NCBI GenBank assembly: GCA_028015205.1 | Contig: CM051521.1 | Span: 123,636,614-123,700,613, forward strand | DNA length: 64,000 nucleotides | Reading direction: 5' to 3' | Source: Mytilisepta virgata | Taxonomy: Eukaryota; Mollusca; Bivalvia; Mytilida; Mytilidae | Shown here: piece after piece, positions 37,401-44,593 of the stretch | Numbering within the stretch: position 1 is the first letter of the stretch | Layout of the letters: each line of letters starts with the position of its first letter | Notes under the pieces: model-generated | Databases searched by the model: none | The model's input: only the letters and a program-made list of their open reading frames with translations | What the model was told of the DNA's origin: nothing | Translations under genes and position numbers: made by a program

Positions 37401-40400
37401 ACAGAATATTCAATTTGCTATATATCCAAAAGTATAAAAGTTACTTATATATTTTTTTGATATTCATATGCAGTTCCACATGCTCTAATTGCTTGCAAAA
37501 TTTCATACAAATCTGTGATATAGCCCATTTACGTACCTGTTACCTTAAACCGTTCCAGAGATTGTTTGGATTCATGTTATCATCAGACCACCGCACATCC
37601 TGTGAAATGAATGAAAACCATACTTGTATGTCAATTTGATATAATAAGGTCAAGTCTGTCCCCCCCCCCAAAAAAAGGCAACCTACCGACCCTATTTTGA
37701 AAATTGATGTAAGGGGAAACACACATATTTTATTTTTGCTTATTATTTTTATATAATTGTTAATATTTAAGCAAAATAATGGCTATTATTATACCGAGTA
37801 TATTCAGGGTACATAGAAGTATATATATAGCGTCACATTTCAATGTAATGCAACAAAGTTAAATATGAATGCTCTATATGCTTCTAATAAAAGTATTTAT
37901 TTCAAGTAACTCGAATATTACAATGTATAAGGAGCTGTCATCTCTTTTAACAAAGCACAACCTTCATGACCACCCAGAATGCATTTTTAATGTTGATGAA
38001 ACTGGGATAAGCTCCTCCAATGATTGTTTGTAACAAAAAAACAAAACCCCAGTCTATATAGCCTCTACAAGGTCTTCAACAGTCACTATTATAGCTAATG
38101 GAAATGCAACTGGCCATTATATACCGCCATATTATATTTTTGCTGGTAAGAGATGGAACCCAGATTTCTTAGATAAATATCTTCCTGGATCTTCAGGGGA
38201 AATGTCAGATTCTGGCTGGATGAACACAAAGATCTTCCACAATTATGTCACAACCCATTTTGTTAAGTATGCAGGTGTTACTTTTGGTAAAGATGATACT
38301 GCAACACTGCTTTTATATGATGGCCACAAGTCCCACATTAATCTGACATAGACAGACTGGGCAAAAAGGAATAACTTATTGCTGTTTGTTCTTCCACCAC
38401 ATATACTATATTGGTGTATTTTATGTGGAATGTTATGATATATGTTGTATTATGCTCCTTGTGAGCCCATTTAATGGAAATAAAACATCTTCTTCTTCTT
38501 CATACCAGCCAACTAACACAGCCCTTAGATGTGTCTTTGGACCTTTGAAGACAATGTACAACAAAGAGTGTCAAATGTATCAGATAAGATAAGATAAGAT
38601 AATGTTTATTAACCAATTAAGGGCCCTCAATGGGGCAATAAGTAACAGAGTAACAAATAAAAACATTGAGAGGGAAGAAGTTACTTGATTGACAGAAAAT
38701 TAGACAACTGCAGTTACATGACAGAAAACATTCAATATAAATAAATAAACCATGATTATATAAAATATAAAGACTCATGGCATATTAACATGCATGTAAT
38801 TATGTATATATGCAAAAGAACCCTGGAATCAACCAACAAACCCTACATCAGAGCTTATAAGCACAAGCTATCCATGTACAAAGTTTCAGGATGATACCAT
38901 AACTCCTTCATGAAAAACCACCTTAAACCTGAACCTTAACCTCGTACGGACGGACGGATGCACAGACAGAACAACTATATGCCCCGCCTGCCTTATAGGC
39001 AGGGCATAAAAAGAGAAAAAAATAAGTACTTCCATTAAAGTCAAGAAAGTAAAAGCTCAATCAAAATGAAAAAATGATGATGAACAATGTCTGCATTCAG
39101 AAAAACTGGAATCTACCCATTTAACAGGAATGTCATTGAAGATTCACTGGTTGCTCCGTCAACTATTTATGAAAACCTGGAAACAACAGATAATGAAAAT
39201 TCTAAACCAGAACAACCAAAAGAAACAACACAAAAGGAAGAAACTACAGACAGCCAAACAATGTATATAGCAGAACCAATAGCAGAACCCTTAGAAGAAG
39301 CAACAGTTTTTTTAAAGAGAGAAATATCACATCTGTAGTTAAAAGGCCAAAGAAAAAGTTCATTCCCCCTTTTCTTACTGGAAGCTTAATGAAAAAACAC
39401 AACCACTGAACCAGGATACATTAAAAATCATCTTCAGTTTCAAAGTCAATCAAAGATACAAAACAAGTATATATGTGTCCAATGGACACTACATGCCCCG
39501 CCAATGATGTAAGTATAAAGTAAATAGAATTACATGTGTATATTATAATCGAAGTCCCTAACAATAGGGTAGATGAAATACTATCTCTAAGTCTTCATGA
39601 AAAACTACCTTAAACCTGAACCTTAACCTGGATTCAAATATATAAATACCATACAGAAATTATAGTCGATGATCCATGACCACAAGGTCACAGCATCCTT
39701 TTTGCATCAAAATGCTGCTATTCATATCACAAGCTATCCATGTACAAAGTTTCAGGATGATACCATAACTCCTTCATGAAAAACCACCTTAAACCTGAAC
39801 CTTAACCTCGTACGGACGGACGGATGCACAGACAGAACAACTATATGCCCTGCCTGCCTTATAGGCAGGGCATAAAAAGAGAAAGAAATAAGTACTTCCA
39901 TTAAAGTCAAGAAAGTAAAAGCTCAATCAAAATGAAAAAATGATGATGAACAACCAGGTACATCAGGTATTTCAAATAAAGGTGGGCCAATCAATTTAAA
40001 TAAAGATACTGATGATAGTGAATTTTCAGAAGATCACTCAAAGGAAGATTATTGTTGTCTTTATGGGACTTGGCAGCCAAAAGAACTTAGAGGCTGTATC
40101 AGCCTAGTTATGACCAAATTGGGACAATGTGATATATGTAATCACTGGACACATCTAATTTACTGGTGACATTTCAAATTGCTGATTCCCAGATTGCGGC
40201 GTCCATTTAGCCGACACCCAAATTGCCGATTTTTTCAGATTTCGGTTTTCAAATTTAATTCCCAATTTGCCGAATCCATTTTGCCGACTTCCAAATTGCC
40301 GATTTCCATATTGCTTGACCATATTTTGGTAAGATTTTGCAAGAACAAATGGTTAGCAAAGCTAAATGCAGTAGGGTTTGAAAATAAATGTTTATCAAAC

Positions 40401-43400
40401 AATAAATTATGCTAAATGAGAAGTTTTGTGTAAACACAGAAATATTAATAAAACAACATAAAACACGCTTACCGAAGAACTTCAAAGAAACAATACAGTG
40501 ATAATTAATTTTGATTAAAATAATTAATTATAATTAAACATTGTAATGAGGTATAAATATAGGTCCAAATATAATATGACCAGTATCACAAAACCAAACA
40601 TGGATTCACTATCTATCGTAAAGAAAGGCAGAGGCTTCAATCTATTACACAATGGTTAGCGCTACTCCAAGGATAAAAGAAATGCTGCTGGTGCTTAAAA
40701 TAGTGTCATAATATGCAGTGCTAAAAATAAATAATATATCTATAATAGTGTCTGTATTTTTTTTTTCTGTTTATTATCAACCTTTAATTCTGGTACACTT
40801 TATATGTCATGCACAAGTTAATGCCCTAGAATACAGATGTTTATTGTTGGTTCATAACTTATGTTGTTGAGTTTATGCTTCACAATGACACACTTATAAA
40901 CACATGTGTGCACTTTTGATCATACACTTTGTTCTGTCGTCATCCATAATCGTCAATAGTAAACATGTTAGATGAAAATAAACCACATAGAAAAAAAAGA
41001 ATTCGGCAAATTGGATTCGGCAATATGAAAATACAAAAATGTCGGCAAACCGGGGTTCGGCTATAAGGACTCGGCAATTTGGTGATCGGCAATTTGAGGT
41101 TCGGCAATCTGGCATGAATTCAATTTACTGCTCTCCTGTTCGAGTGTTGAGGCTTCATGATGAGTTCAGATGCCCACACTGTGAAATCTCCTCAAACTAA
41201 ATTTTGAATCATAACAAGAAAAAGAAAAAATAGAAAACTAGAGGCTCCCAGAAGTCTGTATCGCTCACCTGGGTCCTATGTTAAGCTAAGTTTGGCTCTG
41301 GTGGACATCTTGGATGACGGGTGGGGTCATCGGATAAAAATAATAATAATAATAAAACTTTATTTAATGAGGGTTACACAGTTAGTTATAAAACCAATCT
41401 TCCCTGAGGCCCTCAATTTTCACAAAAAAACTAAAAACAAGTTGTGAAATTGTACAGAATGAAGTCAAATAAAAGTATTAGCAACAATCACAAATTTTTC
41501 TCATATAAATCAAATATAAAATATTTAACAATATCAGTTGCTCATAGTTTGTATCAGATTGTCAGTAGTTGAACATCCACTGTTTTCAGTCATATACACT
41601 CATTTATAATAAACATAACAATCATATTGAAAATGTAAACAACAATATTTAAATAAAGTTAATTTGTAACAGTTCTCCATTCATTTAATTGGTTAAGAAA
41701 GTGGGTTTTAAGCCTATCCTTAGATGCATTGATACTTGGAGCATTACGAATTATGACTGGTAGGTTGTTCCATAAGAGTGGTCCAGAGTAACTGAACGAC
41801 TTTTTGTAAATTTCTATTCTGGGCTTTGGGACATGAAGATCACCTTTAACAACATTTCATATAATTCTGAAAGAGGACCACCTAAGGACCATTGCTGCCA
41901 AGTTTTGTTCCAATTGGCCAAGTTGTTTCAGACAAGAAGATCTTTAAGAAAATTTCCCATAACTTATAAGGTCCTATATTAAACTAAGTTCTGCTCTGGC
42001 GGCCAGCTTGGATGACGGGCGAGGTCATCGGATACAATTCTGAAAGAGGACCATCCAAGTTTGGTCCCAAATGTCCCAGCGGTTCCAGAGCAGAAGATTA
42101 AAATGTGAATAATGGACCGACAGACGACGGATGCCAAGTGATGACAAAAGCTAACATGTCCTTTTAGGCCAGGTGAGTTAAAAAACAAAATAATTAAATT
42201 TTATATTTTAACTTTGACAGTTTTGTTGTTATTCTGATGTAAATATGTTGAACAGTTTTTGATTTAACTTTTTTCAAGATTTCATGGATTTTTGGTACAA
42301 AGTTTCCACCATACAAACAAACTTTTAGAATTCTGTGGTACCATAGTAATCTCCCTTCGACCAGAAAAAAACATGGACGCCACTTCAGTTTCCAATATTC
42401 ATAACATTACTGGATTTTCACAGACAGTTATTTGAAATAAAGTGATGGAAATATATACTCTATTGAATAAAAAAAACAACGTAACTCAGCTAAGTGTTTG
42501 TTTTAATTTAATTCTAAAAATACATTAACTACCACGGTACTGTAGAACCTGGGCTATATATTGTTAATTATTATTATATATTTGTTATTATAGAGCTATA
42601 TCAATACTGGAATAAACAAGAACCCTATGATTTAGATCAGACTTTTATTTTATAAAGCCCAAATACAGTTCTACTACAAATACACTATAAAATATTCATC
42701 TTGTTGTTGAAAGTGTGTATTCTGGTCCTTATTTGCTACTCAAAACTGTGTAACATCTCAGTGCAAACTAGCTACAATAATGTAGCTCCTGTGACAACTT
42801 TTGACTAGGCGGAGCTACAAAGTGGTCCCAGTATGATTACTCGTGGGTTTTAGGCTTATTTTCCACCTGTTTTGGTTGAAAAACTGTAAAAATATTATAT
42901 TTCTATCATTTTCAGTTAAAATAAAGTAATATACCATGACCTTAGGGAGATTTCCAACCCATAAATCTAGCATTTAAAATTTTCATCCATGTTTTGAATT
43001 TTGTTTACTTTTCAAGTCCCGGTGTGATTCTCGCCAAAGTCACGTTCCAAATAAGGAAGTTTCCATTGACAAAATACTTGTTCCCGCAATATTGTCAGTC
43101 ATAGTTGTAATAAGGACATTAATATAAGGTCAGGCCATGCCTCCTGGGATCTCGCGATCTCTGTCATGGTGGAAAGAAAACAATTTTGAAACCGATTAAA
43201 TGACAAGATGTGCAAAACAACGATTTCAAAGTTAATAATGAAGTAAATCAACATTTAATATGCTGGAAATTATAGTTTATTTCAGCTAAACAGGACCTCT
43301 TATTGCCATACGTAAAGTTTTTTGGCTCCATTACGAGTAATGCTAATAATGGGACTGCTTTGTAGCCCCGCCGAGTCAAAAGTTGTCACAGGAGCTACAT

Positions 43401-43613
43401 TATTGTAGCTAAGTGCAAACTACTCCCGAGAGTCTACTTTTTAGATGGGAAGGTAACTAATTTCGATATAAAAGAGGCTACTGAGTAAATTAAATGACTT
43501 CTTACTGTTGCCCCTGAAACAGCATGGACCAGGTTTGGAAATGTGAACAGCTTTTGCCATAGTGTATCTTTTAAAGTGTTTTGTAACATGGCAGGTTTCG
43601 ATAAAGATGTCAT
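19339..43613 (-). CDS. SLC25A17: Peroxisomal membrane carrier PMP34 (SLC25A17), complete nine-exon coding gene
   Basis: A mitochondrial-carrier-family transporter of the peroxisomal membrane; vertebrate PMP34 exchanges CoA, FAD, NAD+ and related nucleotides. Nine exons join in phase (43506-43613, 31995-32055, 31001-31067, 29410-29564, 27868-27993, 24130-24278, 21211-21309, 20678-20739, 19339-19486), giving 975 nt including TAA and 324 residues; the human protein is 307. The three carrier signatures are present: [24 protein letters not shown] and [11 protein letters not shown]. Diagnostic PMP34 segments are [21 protein letters not shown] with [10 protein letters not shown], and [10 protein letters not shown]. 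The start at 43613 is the first in-frame ATG; a second at 43589 (MLQNTLK) is possible. The intron after exon 4 has a GC donor. The largest intron (about 11.5 kb, after exon 1) is packed with transposon debris. Splice sites were read by eye; no transcript was available. Confidence 0.95.
19573..19940 (+). mobile_element. Short hairpin-ended repeat of the ATGCCC type
   Basis: It opens with CTAGAAATTGTGTCTGTAAGA (TGTGTCTTACAGACACA hairpin) and GATGCCCC, and closes with GGACGGATGGACAAGGG, ATGCCC and the hairpin AGCCACAATTGTGGC plus GGGGCAT. It is noncoding. The layout matches the larger repeats in the window: 5' hairpin, GGACGGA-type spacer, 3' hairpin, A/T-rich exit. It lies in the PMP34 intron between exons 8 and 9. 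Confidence 0.55.
20678..20739 (-). CDS. SLC25A17: PMP34 exon 8
   Basis: 62 bp, acceptor TTTTACAG. It encodes [20 protein letters not shown] plus AA. The donor is AA|GTAGGT; the alternative GTAG|GTACTT two codons on would create a stop, so the first GT is chosen. It supplies the variable matrix loop and has the least sequence support of the nine. Confidence 0.85.
21211..21309 (-). CDS. SLC25A17: PMP34 exon 7
   Basis: 99 bp, phase 0 at both ends, acceptor TTTTCAG and donor AAGG|GTTAGT. It encodes [20 protein letters not shown] and [13 protein letters not shown], the third carrier signature. Confidence 0.95.
21885..22443 (+). mobile_element. ATGCCC-type hairpin-ended repeat abutting copy 3
   Basis: The right end, GGACAGATGGACAAGGGT then ATGCCCCC...GGGGGCAT (to 22443), is clear; the left end is uncertain. 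It touches the next repeat (CTAGAGGC at 22445) almost base to base. It is noncoding and lies in the intron between PMP34 exons 6 and 7. Confidence 0.4.
22445..24024 (+). mobile_element. Hairpin-ended repeat with tandem core, copy 3
   Basis: Both terminal hairpins are present (CTAGAGGCTCTCAAGAGCC; AGCTCACTTGACCC...GGGTCAGGTGAGCT). The core is a highly homogeneous tandem array with an exact 166-bp period: CCATAGGGTC starts at 22791, 22957, 23123, 23289, 23455, 23621 and 23787. Its units (GGATCGGCTACAAAGTAACA) differ from those of copies 2 and 5, so the core was expanded separately. It is in the PMP34 intron between exons 6 and 7, antisense to the gene. Confidence 0.8.
24130..24278 (-). CDS. SLC25A17: PMP34 exon 6
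   Basis: 149 bp, acceptor TTTTTTCAG and donor AAAG|GTACAT. It encodes [20 protein letters not shown], then [20 protein letters not shown], the most conserved PMP34 segment; it ends in phase 0. Confidence 0.95.
24279..25226. other. PMP34 intron, no recognised feature
   Basis: AT-rich intron sequence between exon 6 and the next hairpin-ended repeat. A phrase with ATGCCAACAATGACAGACCC and ACCACTATGCATTAAAAGC at about 24820-24970 looks like a fragment of an interspersed repeat; nothing else was seen. Confidence 0.4.
25227..26232 (+). mobile_element. Hairpin-ended repeat with tandem core, copy 4
   Basis: The left hairpin is a variant (AGGCTCAATGGGCTGAGCCT) followed by GTATCGCTCACCTG; the right end is AAGCTCACATGGCCTTTGGCCAGGTGAGCT. 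About five ~150-bp units with TCAAGTAGTTTCAGAGGAGA and CCCATAGGGTCCAATGTTAA lie inside. The compensating change in the 3' stem (CATGGCC/GGCCAGG in place of CTTGACCC/GGGTCAGG) keeps the pairing. It lies in the intron between exons 5 and 6. Confidence 0.75.
26233..27867. other. PMP34 intron with a 180-bp duplication and degenerate repeats
   Basis: About 26236-26330 and 26416-26510 are near-identical direct copies (ATTATTCAAACAATTCCATA, CTTCCTGTGAAGTTTGATAA). From 26690 to 27030 there is a degraded repeat with TAGGTCAC phrases, ending in a small hairpin (CCTCAACTTAGTTGAGG). No coding sequence is seen. Confidence 0.4.
27868..27993 (-). CDS. SLC25A17: PMP34 exon 5
   Basis: 126 bp, acceptor TTTTAG and donor TTAG|GTAAAT. 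It encodes [20 protein letters not shown] (second carrier signature) followed by a hydrophilic loop ending PRYTGIL. Confidence 0.94.
28084..28665. repeat. Inverted tandem array, ~69-bp unit, four copies facing three
   Basis: The left arm has four units carrying ATGCCCAACTCCAAACTC (near 28142, 28211, 28281 and 28349). From 28431 three inverted units carry GAGTTTGGAGTTGGGCACAC. The two arms could form a long cruciform or hairpin of roughly 230-270 bp. It sits in the PMP34 intron between exons 4 and 5. Confidence 0.8.
28666..29409. other. PMP34 intron with a C-run repeat fragment
   Basis: Noncoding. At 29070-29190 there is a repeat fragment (GGCAGATCCAGAGGGGGCC, then CCTCCCTCC and a run of 12 C ending at 29130) resembling the one at 3574-3722. 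Confidence 0.4.
29410..29564 (-). CDS. SLC25A17: PMP34 exon 4 (GC donor)
   Basis: 155 bp from acceptor TTTCAG|A (29566/29565) to GCAG|GCAAGT. It encodes [20 protein letters not shown] and on to KDLTFAFIA. The only donor that keeps frame with exon 5 is GC at 29409-29408; using the GT four bases later runs into a stop. Its first ~45 bp and acceptor are reiterated nine or so times in the upstream intron (29590-30210). Confidence 0.92.
29590..30211 (-). repeat. Minisatellite made of the PMP34 exon-4 acceptor and exon start
   Basis: On the minus strand each unit reads TTTGTTTCAG followed by ACTGTCACTGTACAGAG and a TGTTTCC / TTGTTACA continuation, the same sequence as the true exon-4 acceptor and its first ~45 coding bases. 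Recognisable copies lie near 29600, 29657, 29707, 29765, 29825, 29880, 29935, 30150 and 30200 (some partial), spaced mostly 50-65 bp, with an unrelated ~150-bp stretch at 29960-30110. Each copy retains a polypyrimidine tract and AG. Confidence 0.85.
30212..31000. other. PMP34 intron, no recognised feature
   Basis: AT-rich intron. A degraded phrase at about 30480-30620 (GGACAACAATGAAACAACACC, GTCTTGAACAAAGAGCAACAG) resembles widely dispersed bivalve repeat fragments; no gene is seen. Confidence 0.35.
31001..31067 (-). CDS. SLC25A17: PMP34 exon 3
   Basis: 67 bp, acceptor TTTTTAG and donor CTT|GTAAGT. It encodes [20 protein letters not shown] then EGL, the matrix-loop helix region. It ends with the first two bases of a Leu codon (TT), so exon 4 must begin with one base to complete it. 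Confidence 0.93.
31204..31592 (+). mobile_element. Hairpin-ended repeat, degenerate
   Basis: It starts TTAGAGCCTGTATCACTCAC, a relative of the CTAGAGGC... GTATCGCTCAC left end, and ends CAGACATTGGTAAATCTATA, then TTCCACATTTGTGGATGGTAC (3' hairpin). It is noncoding and located between PMP34 exons 2 and 3. Confidence 0.45.
31995..32055 (-). CDS. SLC25A17: PMP34 exon 2
   Basis: 61 bp between acceptor TTTCAG (32057/32056) and donor AGG|GTAGGC. It encodes [20 protein letters not shown] plus one base, which contains the first carrier signature P-x-D-x-x-R. The 57-bp minisatellite begins about 300 bp upstream in intron 1. Confidence 0.93.
32387..33060. repeat. 57-bp minisatellite, about 12 copies
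   Basis: The unit is about GCATTGGTCACATTGGTTAA, CGAACCAACCAGGGATCGAA, CCAAGAACCAATATATT. Unit starts run from 32387 to 33013 with one 1-nt loss near 32727. Two unit types alternate irregularly (GGTTAACGAACC versus GGTTTATGAACC; CCAATATATT versus CGATATGTT). Because 57 is a multiple of three, long frames open on both strands; they are by-products. The minus strand of each unit has GGTTCGATCCC, like a tRNA B-box. It is in PMP34 intron 1, about 300 bp from exon 2. Confidence 0.93.
33186..33565 (-). mobile_element. SINE-like element with CAATCAATC tail
   Basis: Read on the minus strand it ends in GGACGTTAAGCAATCAATCA (plus-strand TTGATTGATTGATTGCTTAA near 33186), a 3' tail common in bivalve SINEs. 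The body includes GTGGGTTGTCAGG and GCATGCTAGCGACCCC. No clear pol III boxes were confirmed at the 5' side, so the class is tentative. Confidence 0.55.
33632..35751 (+). mobile_element. Hairpin-ended repeat with tandem core, copy 5 (longest)
   Basis: Both ends are intact: CTAGAGGCTCTCAAGAGCC, and AGCTCACTTGACCC with GGGTCAGGTGAGCT. About seven units are spaced ~166 bp (CCATAGGGCCCTATGTTAAA near 34051, 34382, 34880 and others), followed by a unique ~700-bp block shared with copy 2. The C-run that is 14 long in copy 2 is only 6 long here. It is in PMP34 intron 1, antisense to the gene. Confidence 0.82.
36403..36594 (+). pseudogene. Ty3/Gypsy-type pol remnant: C-terminal tail after integrase
   Basis: 63 codons then [49 protein letters not shown]. 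This is the stereotyped end of metazoan Gypsy polyproteins. No protease, RT or integrase core and no LTRs were found nearby, so it is an isolated fragment in PMP34 intron 1. The identification is from remembered family pattern. Confidence 0.75.
37042..37544. mobile_element. TTAA-flanked MITE (Kolobok/piggyBac-like), 503 bp
   Basis: TTAA at 37038-37041 and 37545-37548 bracket inverted ends GGTGACAGGTACGTAAATGG and GGTAACAGGTACGTAAATGG (as reverse complement). Similarity between the ends continues for about 80 bp (TATGAAATTTTGCA, AGAGCATG.GGAACTGCA). It is noncoding. TTAA target sites are typical of Kolobok and piggyBac; the GG start favours Kolobok. Confidence 0.75.
38402..38502 (+). mobile_element. 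5'-truncated LINE tail inside the DDE pseudogene
   Basis: About 100 bp ending GAGCCCATTTAATGGAAATA, AAACATCTTCTTCTTCTTC: a LINE 3' end with a (CTT)n tail, inserted between LPPH and the QPLDV motif of the transposase. Confidence 0.6.
38581..38815 (-). mobile_element. 5'-truncated LINE tail, reverse orientation
   Basis: On the minus strand it reads TTGAGGGCCCTTAATTGGTT, AATAAACATTATCTTATC and a (TCTTA)n tail ending at 38581. The GAGGGCCCT phrase matches the 3' UTR type of the intact LINE at 8217-11509, but the tail differs, so it is a different subfamily. The left (5') limit is approximate. Confidence 0.65.
38862..39087 (+). repeat. 226-bp direct duplicate, copy A
   Basis: Near-identical to 39728-39953 (same length, about two mismatches), 866 bp apart. 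It contains the end of an ATGCCC-type hairpin repeat (CGGACGGACGGATGCACAG, GCCTGCCTTATAGGCAGGGC) plus ~80 bp of DDE-pseudogene sequence, so the event moved repeat and gene sequence together. Confidence 0.9.
39476..39872 (+). mobile_element. ATGCCC-type hairpin-ended repeat in the DDE pseudogene
   Basis: The left end is TGTCCAATGGACA (hairpin) then CATGCCCCGCC; the right end is CGGACGGACGGATG, then GCCTGCCTTATAGGCAGGGCAT. It splits the transposase C-terminal region. Confidence 0.6.
39728..39953 (+). repeat. 226-bp direct duplicate, copy B
   Basis: Partner of 38862-39087. Here the downstream context reads on in the transposase frame (KVKKVKAQ ... QPGTSGIS), so this is the original location and the other copy is derived. 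Confidence 0.88.
40166..41121. mobile_element. 956-bp MITE with 9-bp TSD and short-tandem inverted ends
   Basis: The 9-bp AATTTACTG occurs at 40157-40165 and 41122-41130. The ends are inverted and are themselves made of a ~15-bp motif, (C)CAAATTGCCGA, repeated six or more times with variation on each side (40176-40315 and, inverted, 40999-41113). Removing the element rejoins the transposase zinc-finger tail (WTHLIY | CSPVRVL). The 9-bp TSD suggests a MULE-type origin; the interior is noncoding. Confidence 0.85.
41238..42180 (+). mobile_element. Hairpin-ended repeat with tandem core, copy 6 (short, interrupted)
   Basis: It starts CTAGAGGCTCCCAGAAGTCTG, GTATCGCTCACCTGG, and ends AAAAGCTAACATGTCC.. 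GGCCAGGTGAGTT. Only about two core units remain, and a reversed LINE tail (41336-41856) sits inside one of them, between CATCGGATA and ATAATTCTGAAAG. Confidence 0.75.
41336..41856 (-). mobile_element. 5'-truncated LINE, reverse orientation
   Basis: On the minus strand the 3' end reads TTGAGGGCCTCAGGGAAGAT, CATTAAATAAAGTTTTATTA, TTATTATT: the same 3' UTR type and (ATT)n tail as the intact LINE at 8217. About 520 bp survive; near 41690-41840 the minus strand still reads as a C-terminal coding remnant ([19 protein letters not shown]). Confidence 0.8.
42769..43411. mobile_element. 643-bp MITE with 9-bp TSD next to PMP34 exon 1
   Basis: The TSD AGTGCAAAC lies at 42760-42768 and 43412-43420. The termini TAGCTACAATAATGTAGCT are themselves palindromic; similarity continues through CCTGTGACAACTTTTGACT and CTACAAAG for ~70 bp. 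It is noncoding. The 9-bp duplication suggests mobilisation by a MULE. It ends 94 bp from the exon 1 donor. Confidence 0.88.
43506..43613 (-). CDS. SLC25A17: PMP34 exon 1 (start codon)
   Basis: 36 codons ending [12 protein letters not shown], matching the SYESLVHAVAGA start of the vertebrate protein, then donor ACA|GTAAGA in phase 0. The frame is open upstream to beyond 43673 but has only a GTG there, so the ATG at 43613 is preferred. A MITE ends 94 bp inside the following intron. Confidence 0.85.
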
Positions 43614-44224
43614 TTGTGCTGACTCGCTGTAATCAACCACAAGACTGAGTTCCGTTGACACTACCTTCACCACAATTTGACATTTGATTTGATTTTGACG
43701 AACACTATTCGATCTCCCGACCTGTCTGCTCGGTCTAGGACTTTGTGGTCTACGTCAAAATTCTTGTGGTTGAGCAAACTTGTCTAAAAACCAAGTATAT
43801 TTTGTATACACTATAACAATACAACGACCATACATACAACGATTATGATAGAGATATATGTTTTTGATGATAATTTAATCTTGTGTTGGATTCTACAGTC
43901 AGTGGACATAAGTATCCGAGACGTCCGATTTTTCCCATAGGTTTCTATATCGTGAAATTCACAAATTAAAAAAAAAATATTGTGAAGTCATTCCTCGACC
44001 AATTTTCACGACACTTTAACACTCAGAAAGAGAAATGTTTGAAATTTCATTGTTTATTTGTGTATAAATTTCTGTTTTCTGGTTTATGAGTGAACAATGA
44101 TTTAGTTACAAAGAAAATTATGACGTCACATTATCCCAAATATTCAACCAATTTTTTGACGTCATAAGTTTAGAATCGAAAAATTTGCATAAATAAACAA
44201 ATTAACTTGAAGCTTTTGTCTTTC

Positions 44225-44593
44225 CAATCTAATTAAAAACCGATCTCTCATCCCTCCCGTTTTCTGATATGTCGCGTGGGAGATCTAACGAAATCCGCTT
44301 TGAACTGGAACTTATGAATTTATAATGACATGCAAATGAGTTGACTTCCTATCAGTAAGCCAATCAAAAAAGTTTATGAATTCTGGGGACTGACGATTTC
44401 TTCGTTAATAAAATGAGTTACATCCCTTTACCACACGATCAACTTACAAGATCGCCTAAGCCGCAATTTCATTGGTCGAACAGGACACAACTACGAGCTC
44501 ACTCACATGTGACCTCAAAGCGGGTTTCGTTAGATCTCCCACGCGACATATCAGAAAACGGGAGCGATGAGAGATCGGTTTTTAATTAGATTG
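44225..44593. mobile_element. 369-bp MITE with ~80-bp near-perfect TIRs and 9-bp TSD
   Basis: TTGTCTTTC at 44216-44224 and 44594-44602. The inverted ends start CAATCTAATTAAAAACCGAT and run through CCCGTTTTCTGATATGTCGC and GGGAGATCTAACGAAA with few mismatches. It is nested in the left arm of the larger transposon. MULE-type by TSD length. Confidence 0.92.

Larger units (their letters stand above)
37830..41215 (+). pseudogene. Shattered pogo/Tigger-type DDE transposase gene
   Basis: Pieces of one plus-strand gene: [20 protein letters not shown] followed by NVDETGI (first catalytic Asp), [31 protein letters not shown] (second Asp) and QPLDV (third Asp) at about 38520, where a frameshift leads into [14 protein letters not shown]. 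From 39087 come [20 protein letters not shown] and [19 protein letters not shown], then from 39890 [18 protein letters not shown], and a Cys/His zinc-finger tail ([10 protein letters not shown] ... FRCPHC) ending near 41200. In-frame stops (for example near 38030 and 38348) and at least five insertions break it: two LINE tails, a hairpin-ended repeat, a 226-bp duplication and a 956-bp MITE. It cannot make a transposase. Confidence 0.85.

Noticed and set aside
43614..43673. Extended PMP34 N-terminus starting at 43673
   Set aside because: The codon there is GTG, and the family needs no such extension; the ATG at 43613 is preferred.
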